NCBI GenBank assembly: GCA_900546615.1
Contig: URDJ01000037.1
Span: forward strand, 1 to 26,463
Source of the DNA: an uncultured Eubacteriales bacterium
GTDB lineage: Bacteria > Bacillota > Clostridia > Oscillospirales > Oscillospiraceae
Length of the DNA stretch: 26,463 bases
Direction of reading: 5' to 3'
Of the stretch, positions 14,833 to 21,549 are shown in pieces (position 1 is the stretch's first letter; each line of letters opens with the position of its first letter). Made by a program: the position numbers and the translations under genes. The notes under the pieces were generated by a model that saw only the letters and a program-made list of their open reading frames with translations, was not told the DNA's origin and searched no databases.

Positions 14833-16125
14833 ATGAAATTGCAGAAACTGTCCGAGATCCGGCGCGCGCTGGAGGCCGGCGAGCTGGACGGGCGGCTGGA
14901 ACAGCTCAGATACGGCGAGACCGAACACGCACGGGCGAAGGTCCGGAACGTGCTCGAGGGCTTTGAGCGCTGCTTCGGCGCAGACGGCGGGCGCGAGGCC
15001 GCGCTCTGCTCCGCGCCCGGGCGCACCGAGCTCTGCGGCAACCACACCGACCACCAGCACGGCCGCTGCCTCGCCGGGGCCGTGGACCTGGACTTCCTCG
15101 CCTGCGCCTCTCCCAACGGCCTTAACACCATTCGCTTCCAGTCCGAGGGCTGGCCAATGGTGGAGGTCGGGCTGGACGAGCTCCTGCCCAAGACCACGGA
15201 GCGGGAGAGCACCGCGGCGCTGGTGCGCGGCATGGCCGGGCTCGTGAAGGAGCGCGGCTTCGCGGTCTCGGGCTTCGACGTCTACGCCGTGTCCGAGGTG
15301 CTGCCCGGCTCCGGGCTGTCCTCCTCGGCGGCCTGCGAGGTGCTGCTCGGCGTCATCGAAAACCGGCTCTTCTGCGGCGACTCGCTCGACGCCGTTGCGA
15401 TCGCCCAGCTAGGCCAGCGCGCGGAGAACGTCTACTTCGGCAAGCCCAGCGGGCTGCTCGACCAGACCGCCTCCTCCGTCGGCGGCGCCGTGGCCATAGA
15501 CTTTGCCGACCCCGGCAACCCCTCCGTAAGCTCCCTGCGCGTCGACCTGGAGGAGCTGGGCTACGCCATGTGCATCATAGATTCCGGCGCGAGCCACGCG
15601 GCGCTGACCGGCGAATACGCCTCCATCCCCGAGGAGATGGGCGCGGTCGCGGAGTTTTTCGGCAAAAAGGTGCTCCGCGAGGTGGACGAGGCCGCGCTGC
15701 TGCGTGCCCTGCCCGAGCTGCGCAAATCCGCCGGAGACAGGGCCGTGCTGCGCGCCCTGCACTTCTTCGCGGACGACAGGCGCGCCGCCGAGGAAGCCGA
15801 TGCGCTCGAGCGCGGCGACATGGACGCCTTTCTCGCCCTCGTTCGCGAGTCCGGGCGCTCCTCCTGGGAGCTGCTGCAGAACATCACCCCGACCGGAGCC
15901 TCGCGCGAGCAGGCCATGGCCGTAGCGCTCACCGTGGCCGGGCGCGCCCTCGGCGGGCGAGGCGCCTGCCGCGTCCACGGCGGCGGCTTCGCCGGCACCA
16001 TTCAGGCCTTCGTGCCCCTCGATATGCTCGAGGGCTTCCAGCGTGAGGTCGAGGCCGTGCTCGGCAAGGGCAGCTGCAAGGCCCTCTCCATCCGCCCCGT
16101 CGGCGGCACCGTGCTCTGGCCCTGA
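14833..16125 (+). CDS. galK: Galactokinase (GHMP kinase family)
   Basis: This 430-residue cytoplasmic enzyme is predicted to phosphorylate galactose at C1, the first Leloir step. The galactokinase signature is at about 61-77 as APGRTELCGNHTDHQHG (E. coli-type: GRVNLIGEHTDYNGG). The ATP loop is at about 155-165 (LPGSGLSSSAAC). The catalytic Asp lies in SGLLDQTAS (about residue 210), and the C-terminal GHMP motif is HGGGFAGTIQAF. The Glu-to-Asn change in GNHTD and a 60-residue N-terminal extension set it apart from E. coli GalK. Similar sequences in Clostridia are usually annotated as galactokinase, and the position after mglBAC supports that. AGAAAGAGG precedes the ATG. No galT or galE is present in the window. 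Confidence 0.87.
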   Translation: MKLQKLSEIRRALEAGELDGRLEQLRYGETEHARAKVRNVLEGFERCFGADGGREAALCSAPGRTELCGNHTDHQHGRCLAGAVDLDFLACASPNGLNTIRFQSEGWPMVEVGLDELLPKTTERESTAALVRGMAGLVKERGFAVSGFDVYAVSEVLPGSGLSSSAACEVLLGVIENRLFCGDSLDAVAIAQLGQRAENVYFGKPSGLLDQTASSVGGAVAIDFADPGNPSVSSLRVDLEELGYAMCIIDSGASHAALTGEYASIPEEMGAVAEFFGKKVLREVDEAALLRALPELRKSAGDRAVLRALHFFADDRRAAEEADALERGDMDAFLALVRESGRSSWELLQNITPTGASREQAMAVALTVAGRALGGRGACRVHGGGFAGTIQAFVPLDMLEGFQREVEAVLGKGSCKALSIRPVGGTVLWP

Positions 16126-16148
16126 ACCACAATCGATACAATATGCTG

Positions 16149-16182
16149 AAACGGGACGTACCTCACGATACGCCCCGTTTTT
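16149..16182 (+). terminator. Intrinsic terminator of the mgl-galK operon
   Basis: AAACGGG-A-CGTA (16149-16160) pairs with TACG-C-CCCGTTT (16169-16180) around an 8-base loop, with one A/C mismatch, and runs into TTTTT. It lies 24 bases after the galK stop and just before the BlaI-family promoter. Confidence 0.8.
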
Positions 16183-16201
16183 CTATTCCCATGTACCCCC
16201 C

Positions 16202-16230
16202 TTGACAAGCAGCTTCTACAAGTGTAGAAT
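16202..16230 (+). promoter_or_regulatory. Near-consensus promoter of the BlaI/M56 pair
   Basis: TTGACA (16202-16207), 17 bases, then TAGAAT (16225-16230). Transcription would start near 16237. The -10 box and spacer lie within one BlaI-type operator and the start site adjoins a second, so the repressor would block polymerase binding directly. Confidence 0.8.
16214..16229. promoter_or_regulatory. BlaI-type operator 1
   Basis: TTCTACAAGTGTAGAA is a palindrome with perfect 7-base arms and a 2-base centre. It contains the TACA-N2-TGTA core known for BlaI/MecI-family repressors and overlaps the -10 box. Confidence 0.8.
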
Positions 16231-16235
16231 GTTAT

Positions 16236-16251
16236 TACTACAAATGTAGAA
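16236..16251. promoter_or_regulatory. BlaI-type operator 2
   Basis: TACTACAAATGTAGAA carries the same CTACA-N2-TGTAG core as operator 1, with its centre 22 bases away, about two helical turns. It covers the predicted transcription start and reaches the ribosome binding site (AAGGAG). The pair supports cooperative autorepression. No further copy of the core was seen elsewhere in the window. Confidence 0.78.
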
Positions 16252-16263
16252 GGAGTGACGGGG

Positions 16264-16638
16264 ATGGCGGAGATACGAAGATTGCCGGATGCGGAGCTGG
16301 CGGTGATGCAGGCGCTTTGGGCGCTGAACGGGCCGGGCACGCGGGCGCAGATAGGCTCCGGGCTGGGCGAGGGGCACAGCATGGCGCCGACGACGCTGCT
16401 GACGCTGCTCTCGCGCCTGGCGGAGCGGGGCTTTGTGGCCGTGGACAGGTCGGAGCGGAGCGCGCTTTACACGCCGCTCGTGAGCCGGGAGGAGTATTTG
16501 GCGGCGCAGAGCCGGAGTTTCATCGACAAGCTCTGCGGCGGCAAAGTCTCGGTGCTGGCGGCGGCACTGTGCGACAGCGGCCTCAGCCGCGAGGAGATCG
16601 CCGAGCTGCGCGGGCTTCTCGAAAGGGATGAGCTGTGA
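16264..16638 (+). CDS. blaI: BlaI/MecI-family transcriptional repressor
   Basis: This 124-residue DNA-binding repressor has a winged helix at about 1-75 (LPDAELAVMQALWAL, then MAPTTLLTLLSRLAERGFVAVDRSERSALYTPLVSREEY). The C-terminal dimerisation helices follow (SVLAAALCDSGLSREEIAELRGLLERDEL). I start it at ATG 16264, eight bases after AAGGAG. A GTG at 16255 overlaps that site and is less likely. Two operators sit over its promoter, so it should repress itself and the coupled peptidase gene. In the classical system the partner's protease action inactivates the repressor. There is no beta-lactamase gene nearby, so its regulon is unknown. Confidence 0.92.
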   Translation: MAEIRRLPDAELAVMQALWALNGPGTRAQIGSGLGEGHSMAPTTLLTLLSRLAERGFVAVDRSERSALYTPLVSREEYLAAQSRSFIDKLCGGKVSVLAAALCDSGLSREEIAELRGLLERDEL

Positions 16639-18068
16639 TGGAGGCCTTTTTCGGACGCTTTTTCATCTCGCTCGTGCTGGCGGCGATCATCACCGCCGGC
16701 TGCTGGGAGCGCATGCGGCAGGAGAACTCCCCGGGCCGCGCCGGGAAGGAGGTCTACAGGCCCTATCCCATGATGGGGCCGCTCGCCATCGTACTGCTGC
16801 TGTGCGGGGCGGGCATCGCGCTCTTTTACGGCCCCGAGCGGGCGCTGGATGAGCTGCTCGGCATGTGGTTCAACGCCTTTGCCGCAGCCTGCGTCTACTA
16901 CCTCGTCCTCACGCCGCTGCTGCCCTGGCTGCGCGAGAGGGTGAGCGCCTGGGCCTGCGCCGTGCTCTGGCTGCTGCCGAACATGCTGTATCTCGTTCAG
17001 ATAAACAGGGTAGTGCAGGGCAGGCCGCTTTTCGTCATAGTGGCCCCGGACGGGCTGGCCTTCGTGCTGCTGGGCCTGTGGGTGGGCGGCTTCTGCCTCA
17101 TAATGCTCTGGAAATGCGCCGAGCACCTCGCCTTCCGCCGGAGGATACTGCGCGCTGCCGCGCCCGCAGAGGCCTGGGAACAGGCGCTCTTTCAGGAAGA
17201 ACTGGCGAGGGTGAATTTCAGGGGCCGGAAACCGCTGCTGCTGCGCTCGGACGCCGTGCAGACGCCGCTCTCCATAGGGCTTTCGCGCCGCTCGACGCGG
17301 ATAGTTCTGCCCGGGCGCGGCTATACCGGGGACGAGCTGAGGCTCGTGCTGCGGCATGAGATCGTGCACATCTGCCACGATGACGCCTCCACCAAGCTCA
17401 GCCTCGTGAGCACCGCCGCCATGTGCTGGCCGAACCCGCTGGTCTGGTTCGCCATGCGCAGGAGCGCCGAGGACATCGAGCTCTGCTGCGACGAGGCCGT
17501 CACCTTCGGCGCGGGCGCTGACGAGCGGCGGCGCTACGCCGAACTCATTCTAAGCTCCGCCGGGGACGAGCGCGGCTTCACCTCCTGCCTCTCGGCGAAG
17601 GCGAACTCGCTGCGCTACCGGCTCAGGAACGTCATGCAGCCGGGCATGAAGGGCTCCGGCGTGCTCGCCATAGGCATCGCGACCTTCCTGCTGTTCATGT
17701 GCGTCGGGCAGGTCGCACTCGCCTACGGCGGTGGAAGCGGGGCGGAGGTGCTTTTCAGGGGCGACGACCCGGCGTTCTTTGTGCTCGAGGACGCGCCCGA
17801 TGCGGACGTCTCGGGCCTGAACGCCTACCTTGCCTCCCTCGAGCTGCTCGAGCTGTCAGGCGACTACGAGTACGACGCGGATGAGGGGAATTACGAGGGC
17901 CTGCTCTACGACGGGCCGCGAGGGCGGCTCTTTGTCGGCATCCACGACGAGGCAGTGGAGTGCATACAGCCCGTGAGCGAGGGCAAGTCCCGGCTGGAAG
18001 TCTACTACGTCCCCGGCGGCGTGGACTGGGCGAAAATCGAGAGCCTTATGCCGGCTCAGGATGCGTGA
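16638..18068 (+). CDS. BlaR1/MecR1-like M56-family membrane peptidase with short sensor tail
   Basis: This 476-residue membrane protein has about five N-terminal helices, then an M56 peptidase domain with the zinc motif HEIVH (about 239-243, in VLRHEIVHICHDD) and the downstream acidic motif AEDIELCCDEAV. Another helix follows at about 342-362. Only about 114 residues remain outside the membrane, and they are acidic with no serine-active-site motifs of a penicillin-binding domain. BlaR1 and MecR1 carry a sensor of about 250 residues there. It probably senses something other than covalent beta-lactam binding, such as cell-wall stress. The ATG overlaps the repressor stop (TGATG). A GTG three bases earlier is equally possible. 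Confidence 0.87.
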   Translation: MEAFFGRFFISLVLAAIITAGCWERMRQENSPGRAGKEVYRPYPMMGPLAIVLLLCGAGIALFYGPERALDELLGMWFNAFAAACVYYLVLTPLLPWLRERVSAWACAVLWLLPNMLYLVQINRVVQGRPLFVIVAPDGLAFVLLGLWVGGFCLIMLWKCAEHLAFRRRILRAAAPAEAWEQALFQEELARVNFRGRKPLLLRSDAVQTPLSIGLSRRSTRIVLPGRGYTGDELRLVLRHEIVHICHDDASTKLSLVSTAAMCWPNPLVWFAMRRSAEDIELCCDEAVTFGAGADERRRYAELILSSAGDERGFTSCLSAKANSLRYRLRNVMQPGMKGSGVLAIGIATFLLFMCVGQVALAYGGGSGAEVLFRGDDPAFFVLEDAPDADVSGLNAYLASLELLELSGDYEYDADEGNYEGLLYDGPRGRLFVGIHDEAVECIQPVSEGKSRLEVYYVPGGVDWAKIESLMPAQDA

Positions 18069-18108
18069 TCGCGTGGTGCCGGGCTTTACATCCTGAATAA
18101 TGAGTTCC

Positions 18109-18144
18109 AGCAGCGCCGTTGGGTATGCACGGCGCTGCTTTTTT
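18109..18144 (+). terminator. Intrinsic terminator after the M56 peptidase gene
   Basis: GCAGCGCCGT (18110-18119) pairs perfectly with ACGGCGCTGC (18129-18138) around a 9-base loop, followed by six T residues (18139-18144). It ends the BlaI/M56 transcript 40 bases after the stop. Confidence 0.88.
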
Positions 18145-18159
18145 GTCCATGCCGCGCTT

Positions 18160-18189
18160 CCAAAAAAGCTTGACGTATCAGGCACGTCA
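18160..18189 (-). terminator. Weak intrinsic terminator of the beta-galactosidase gene
   Basis: On the minus strand TGACGT (18189-18184) pairs with ACGTCA (18176-18171) around a 7-base loop, then AGCTTTTTT follows. The hairpin overlaps the gene's own stop codon. The stem is short, so termination may be partial, but the T-run and position support the call. Confidence 0.5.
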
Positions 18190-20100
18190 GTCCAGGAACG
18201 TTTTGACTTCAAACGGGGCGAGGCTGCGGCCCAGCGCCTCCGCCGGGCGGCTGTTGTGGTTCATGAGTATGCTCAGGCGGCCGCGGCGCGCCAGCTCCAC
18301 GCCCTCGGGGAGCGTTTGCGGTTCCAGTCCCGCGCGGAGCGCTGCGGACTTCACGATGGAGCCGAGCGTCCGGTCGTCCGGCGCCGTGCCGATATAACAG
18401 GCCGTGCCCCGGCCGTAGTCGTTTTGCGTGACAGCGGCAAATTCGCCGTAGAACTCGTCCGCGTAGCCATAGAGCGTCCGGGCCGTCGTGGGTACGAGCA
18501 TCTCACGGAAGACCCCGGCCCTCCCGCCGCCGGTCAGTTCAAAGGCGTCGGGGCTGTCCGCGCTCTCGCTTCCCGCGACGTGCATGCCAAGCAGCTCACA
18601 GAGGCCCACGGGCAGGCGTTCGCCGAAGACCAGCTCGTTATCCCGGCCCTTCACCGCCGTGCGGAAGGTCAGCACCGCGACTCCGCCGGCCTCGACGAAC
18701 TCGCACAGTCTCCGGCGGAAATCCGCGTCCGTCACCGTCATGCTGGGCAATAGCACCAGCTTATAGCCCGAAAAGTCCCGCCCCGCCGGGATGACGTCCA
18801 CGCCGAGCCCGCACCTGTACAGCGCGCCGTGCAGCCGCCTCAGCTCGCGCCCGCCGTCGAGCAGCGGGCTTTGGGGCTGTATGCGAAGGGAAGCCAGCGA
18901 GTCGTAGTCATAGAGTATCGCAGCGTCGCTGTGTATGGGCGTCTTCAGCTCACTTTCAAACTCCCGCGCCTCTTTGAAGAAACTCTGCGCCTCGTAAAAG
19001 CGCCGGCCCTTCAAGTTGTCCGGGTCTATAATGCCGTAGCAGAACTGCTCCGCGCCCCTTGCCGCGCCGCGGTAGCGGAAATAGAGCAGGCCCTCGCAGC
19101 CGTGGGCCATGGCCTGCCAGCTCCAGAGCTTTGCCTGTCCCGGCCTCGGAAGGCAGCCGGTCAGGTCGTGGCCCTGTGCGCCCATGATGGCTTCGGTTAT
19201 CCAGAAGTTCTCCCCCTTCAGGCCGCGCATGTGGTCGAGGCCGAAGGCTATCTCCGACGGCGGCATGGGCGTCATCTGCCCGCCCCAGACGGGATAGTTG
19301 TTGTAGCTCACCCGGTCGAGAAGCGCCGCGACGGAGGTATAATCCAGCGTCTTTCCCGGCCCGCCGCCCGGGAAATCGTGGGTGATGACTGCACCGGGAA
19401 TGAGCTCGCGTATGATGCGCGCCTGCATCGCGGCGAAGTTAACGAGTTTTTCCGAGCAGAAACGCTCCCAGTCGAGCCTCAGCGCCGGGTTGTGCGCGGC
19501 GATGGTCTCCGTCGGCACAGGCACCTCGTCGAACGAGCCGTACTCCTGTCCCCAGAACACTGTGCCCCAGGCGCTGTTCAGGCGCGCGGTATCGCCGTAC
19601 TTGCGCTCGAGCCAGGTGGCGAAGCCTCTACGGCAGTTTTCGCAATAGCACTTGTCGCTGCCCTCATGCCCCAGCTCGTTGTCTATCTGCCAGGCGACGA
19701 TGCGGCGTTCGCCCCGGTAGTGCTCCGCGAGAGCACGGACGATGCCCTTGCAGCGCTCAAGGTAGCTCCGACTGCTGTAGCAGACGGTGTGCCGCCCGCC
19801 ATAGGCGAGCCTTGAGCCGTTTGCCAGCGTCGGCAGCACATCCTCGCATTTGCACACGAGCCAGGCCGGCGGTGCGGCGGTCGGCGTACCGAAAATGACG
19901 TCGAGACCACGCTCACCCGCCTTCTCTATCACCCGGTCGAAGAACGAGAAGTCGTATCTCCCCTCCTCCGGCTCCATCAGGCGCCAGGCGAACTCACCTA
20001 TCCTTATAACGTTGCAGCCGAGCTCGGCTATCCGGTCCAGATCCGCATCCATCAGCGAAGGCCCCCACTGCTCGGGATAGTAATCGACCCCCAGGAACAT
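18187..20100 (-). CDS. Beta-galactosidase, glycoside hydrolase family 42
   Basis: This 637-residue enzyme hydrolyses terminal beta-galactosides and is cytoplasmic, with no signal peptide. It opens with FLGVDYYPEQW, typical of family 42. The acid/base is Glu142 in WQIDNELGHEG and the nucleophile is the Glu of FWITEAIMG (about 303). Four cysteines (107, 151, 153, 156; CYCENC) match the zinc-site spacing of the Thermus GH42 enzyme. The TIM barrel (1 to about 385) is followed by the trimerisation domain (about 390-580) and a small beta domain. I start at ATG 20100, preceded by GGAAAGGGG. An in-frame GTG at 20118 overlaps that site. It converges with the BlaI/M56 unit and is not in the mgl operon, but would feed galactose to galK. 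Confidence 0.93.
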   Translation of the reverse strand: MFLGVDYYPEQWGPSLMDADLDRIAELGCNVIRIGEFAWRLMEPEEGRYDFSFFDRVIEKAGERGLDVIFGTPTAAPPAWLVCKCEDVLPTLANGSRLAYGGRHTVCYSSRSYLERCKGIVRALAEHYRGERRIVAWQIDNELGHEGSDKCYCENCRRGFATWLERKYGDTARLNSAWGTVFWGQEYGSFDEVPVPTETIAAHNPALRLDWERFCSEKLVNFAAMQARIIRELIPGAVITHDFPGGGPGKTLDYTSVAALLDRVSYNNYPVWGGQMTPMPPSEIAFGLDHMRGLKGENFWITEAIMGAQGHDLTGCLPRPGQAKLWSWQAMAHGCEGLLYFRYRGAARGAEQFCYGIIDPDNLKGRRFYEAQSFFKEAREFESELKTPIHSDAAILYDYDSLASLRIQPQSPLLDGGRELRRLHGALYRCGLGVDVIPAGRDFSGYKLVLLPSMTVTDADFRRRLCEFVEAGGVAVLTFRTAVKGRDNELVFGERLPVGLCELLGMHVAGSESADSPDAFELTGGGRAGVFREMLVPTTARTLYGYADEFYGEFAAVTQNDYGRGTACYIGTAPDDRTLGSIVKSAALRAGLEPQTLPEGVELARRGRLSILMNHNSRPAEALGRSLAPFEVKTFLD

Positions 20101-20129
20101 CGTATCGCCCCTTTCCACGTACTGGCTAC

Positions 20130-20158
20130 ATGATACAACGTCTCGCCCCCGCCGTAAA
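20130..20158 (-). promoter_or_regulatory. Candidate promoter of the beta-galactosidase gene
   Basis: On the minus strand TTTACG (20158-20153), 17 bases, then TATCAT (20135-20130), about 30 bases before the start codon. The match is moderate. The rest of the gap to the next gene (20159-20325) holds an inverted repeat at 20172-20208 and a small dyad TACCA-ATG-TGGTA (20240-20252). Only a weak rightward candidate for the GAF-ABC operon was seen (TTGGCA at 20269, spacing 17, poor -10). Confidence 0.35.
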
Positions 20159-20171
20159 CAGCAAACGCTAC

Positions 20172-20208
20172 GGCGCGCCGCCAGAATAAAAAATTCCCGC
20201 CGCGCGCC
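20172..20208. repeat. GC-armed inverted repeat in the divergent intergenic region
   Basis: GGCGCGC (20172-20178) and GCGCGCC (20202-20208) flank an AT-rich centre that contains GAAT-AAAAA-ATTC. The structure lies between two divergent genes. It could be an operator, a stray terminator-like hairpin or chance pairing in GC-rich sequence. Confidence 0.35.
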
Positions 20209-20325
20209 GCAAGTCGCGCTGATATTCTTAAAATTATTATACCAATGTGGTAAACTATTATGAGTTTATTGGCAGAATATGATAATTTCTGCTGTATGTC
20301 CATACAGGTGCAGAGGGTGGTCAAA

Positions 20326-21549
20326 ATGAAAAATAACAGGATAAATTACACGCAGGTAGTATGGGAGATTACAAAGCTCCTGCAGGAAGCGGAATCACTC
20401 GAGGATGCGCTGCGCACAAGTCTCAGCGAGGTGGTTAAAGCAGTTGGCGCAGAGGCGGGCACGATCTGGTTTTACAACTCAGCCGGGGACAGGCGCATCT
20501 ATCCCTCCTTCATCATAGGAGGCGCCGACCTCACGGGCATGAGCCTCGCAGAAGGCGAAGGCATCGCCGGTCAGGTCGTGCAGTCAGGTAAGACCACAGT
20601 CGTAAAGGACTGCCAGAAGGACGAGCGATGGGCCGGGCGTTTCGATGAGGCCACCGGCTTCGTCACAAAGAGCATGATCTGCGTGCCGCTCATCAACAAG
20701 TATGAGACCATCGGCTGTATCCAGATCATAAACAAGAAGGACGGCTCGCTCTACGACGATGCCGACGTTGACCTGTGCGAAAACCTCGCCATGCTCACCG
20801 CCATCGCCATTGACGGGCGCGGCCTGAACCTCGGCTTTGCGGAGGAGAAGAAGTCCATCATCTCCCTGCGCGGCGTCACAAAGGTCTTTGGCCAGGGCGA
20901 CACGCAGATACAGATACTCAAGGGCGTGAACCTCGACGTGCGCGAGGGCGAGTTCCTCGTCATCCTCGGCGAGTCCGGCTGCGGCAAGAGCACCATGCTC
21001 AACATCATAGGCGGCATGGACCAGCTCACCGGCGGCACCTTCCTCTTTGACGGCGAGGACTATTCCCACGCCGACGAGAAGACCCTCACCATGTACCGCC
21101 GTCACTCAGTGGGCTTCATCTTCCAGGCCTACAACCTCATGCCGACGCTCACCGCCAGGGAAAACCTCGAGTTCATCGGCGAGCTGTGCGAGGACCCGAT
21201 GGACGCCGAGGCCGCGCTCGAGCGCGTCGGCCTGCTGGGGCGCAAGGATAACTACCCCTCGCAGATGTCCGGCGGCCAGCAGCAGCGCGTCTCCATCGCC
21301 CGCGCGCTCATGAAAAAGCCGCGTCTCATCCTCGCCGACGAGCCCACTGCCGCGCTCGACTACGAGACCAGCATTGAGGTCCTCACCGTGCTCGAGGAAG
21401 TCATCAAGGCCGGCACGACCATGCTCATGGTCACGCACAACGAGGAGATCGCCAAAATGGCCAACCGCGTCATCCGCATGAAGGGCGGGGTGGTAGCCGA
21501 GATCATAGTAAACAGGCATCCCGCCGCCGCGAAGGAGTTGGTCTGGTGA
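20326..21549 (+). CDS. ABC transporter ATPase with N-terminal GAF sensor domain
   Basis: This 407-residue cytoplasmic protein joins two modules. Residues about 20-170 form a GAF domain, a small-molecule or redox sensor fold ([59 protein letters not shown]). Residues about 180-405 form a LolD/MacB-type ATPase with Walker [10 protein letters not shown] (about 215), signature MSGGQQQR (about 313), Walker [13 protein letters not shown] and the switch His in [10 protein letters not shown] start it at ATG 20326 (AGAGGGTGG six bases upstream) rather than 20260. The stop overlaps the permease start, so the two form one transporter. A GAF domain fused to such an ATPase is uncommon. It suggests that ATPase activity is gated by a cytoplasmic signal, which is an inference. 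Confidence 0.9.
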   Translation: MKNNRINYTQVVWEITKLLQEAESLEDALRTSLSEVVKAVGAEAGTIWFYNSAGDRRIYPSFIIGGADLTGMSLAEGEGIAGQVVQSGKTTVVKDCQKDERWAGRFDEATGFVTKSMICVPLINKYETIGCIQIINKKDGSLYDDADVDLCENLAMLTAIAIDGRGLNLGFAEEKKSIISLRGVTKVFGQGDTQIQILKGVNLDVREGEFLVILGESGCGKSTMLNIIGGMDQLTGGTFLFDGEDYSHADEKTLTMYRRHSVGFIFQAYNLMPTLTARENLEFIGELCEDPMDAEAALERVGLLGRKDNYPSQMSGGQQQRVSIARALMKKPRLILADEPTAALDYETSIEVLTVLEEVIKAGTTMLMVTHNEEIAKMANRVIRMKGGVVAEIIVNRHPAAAKELVW

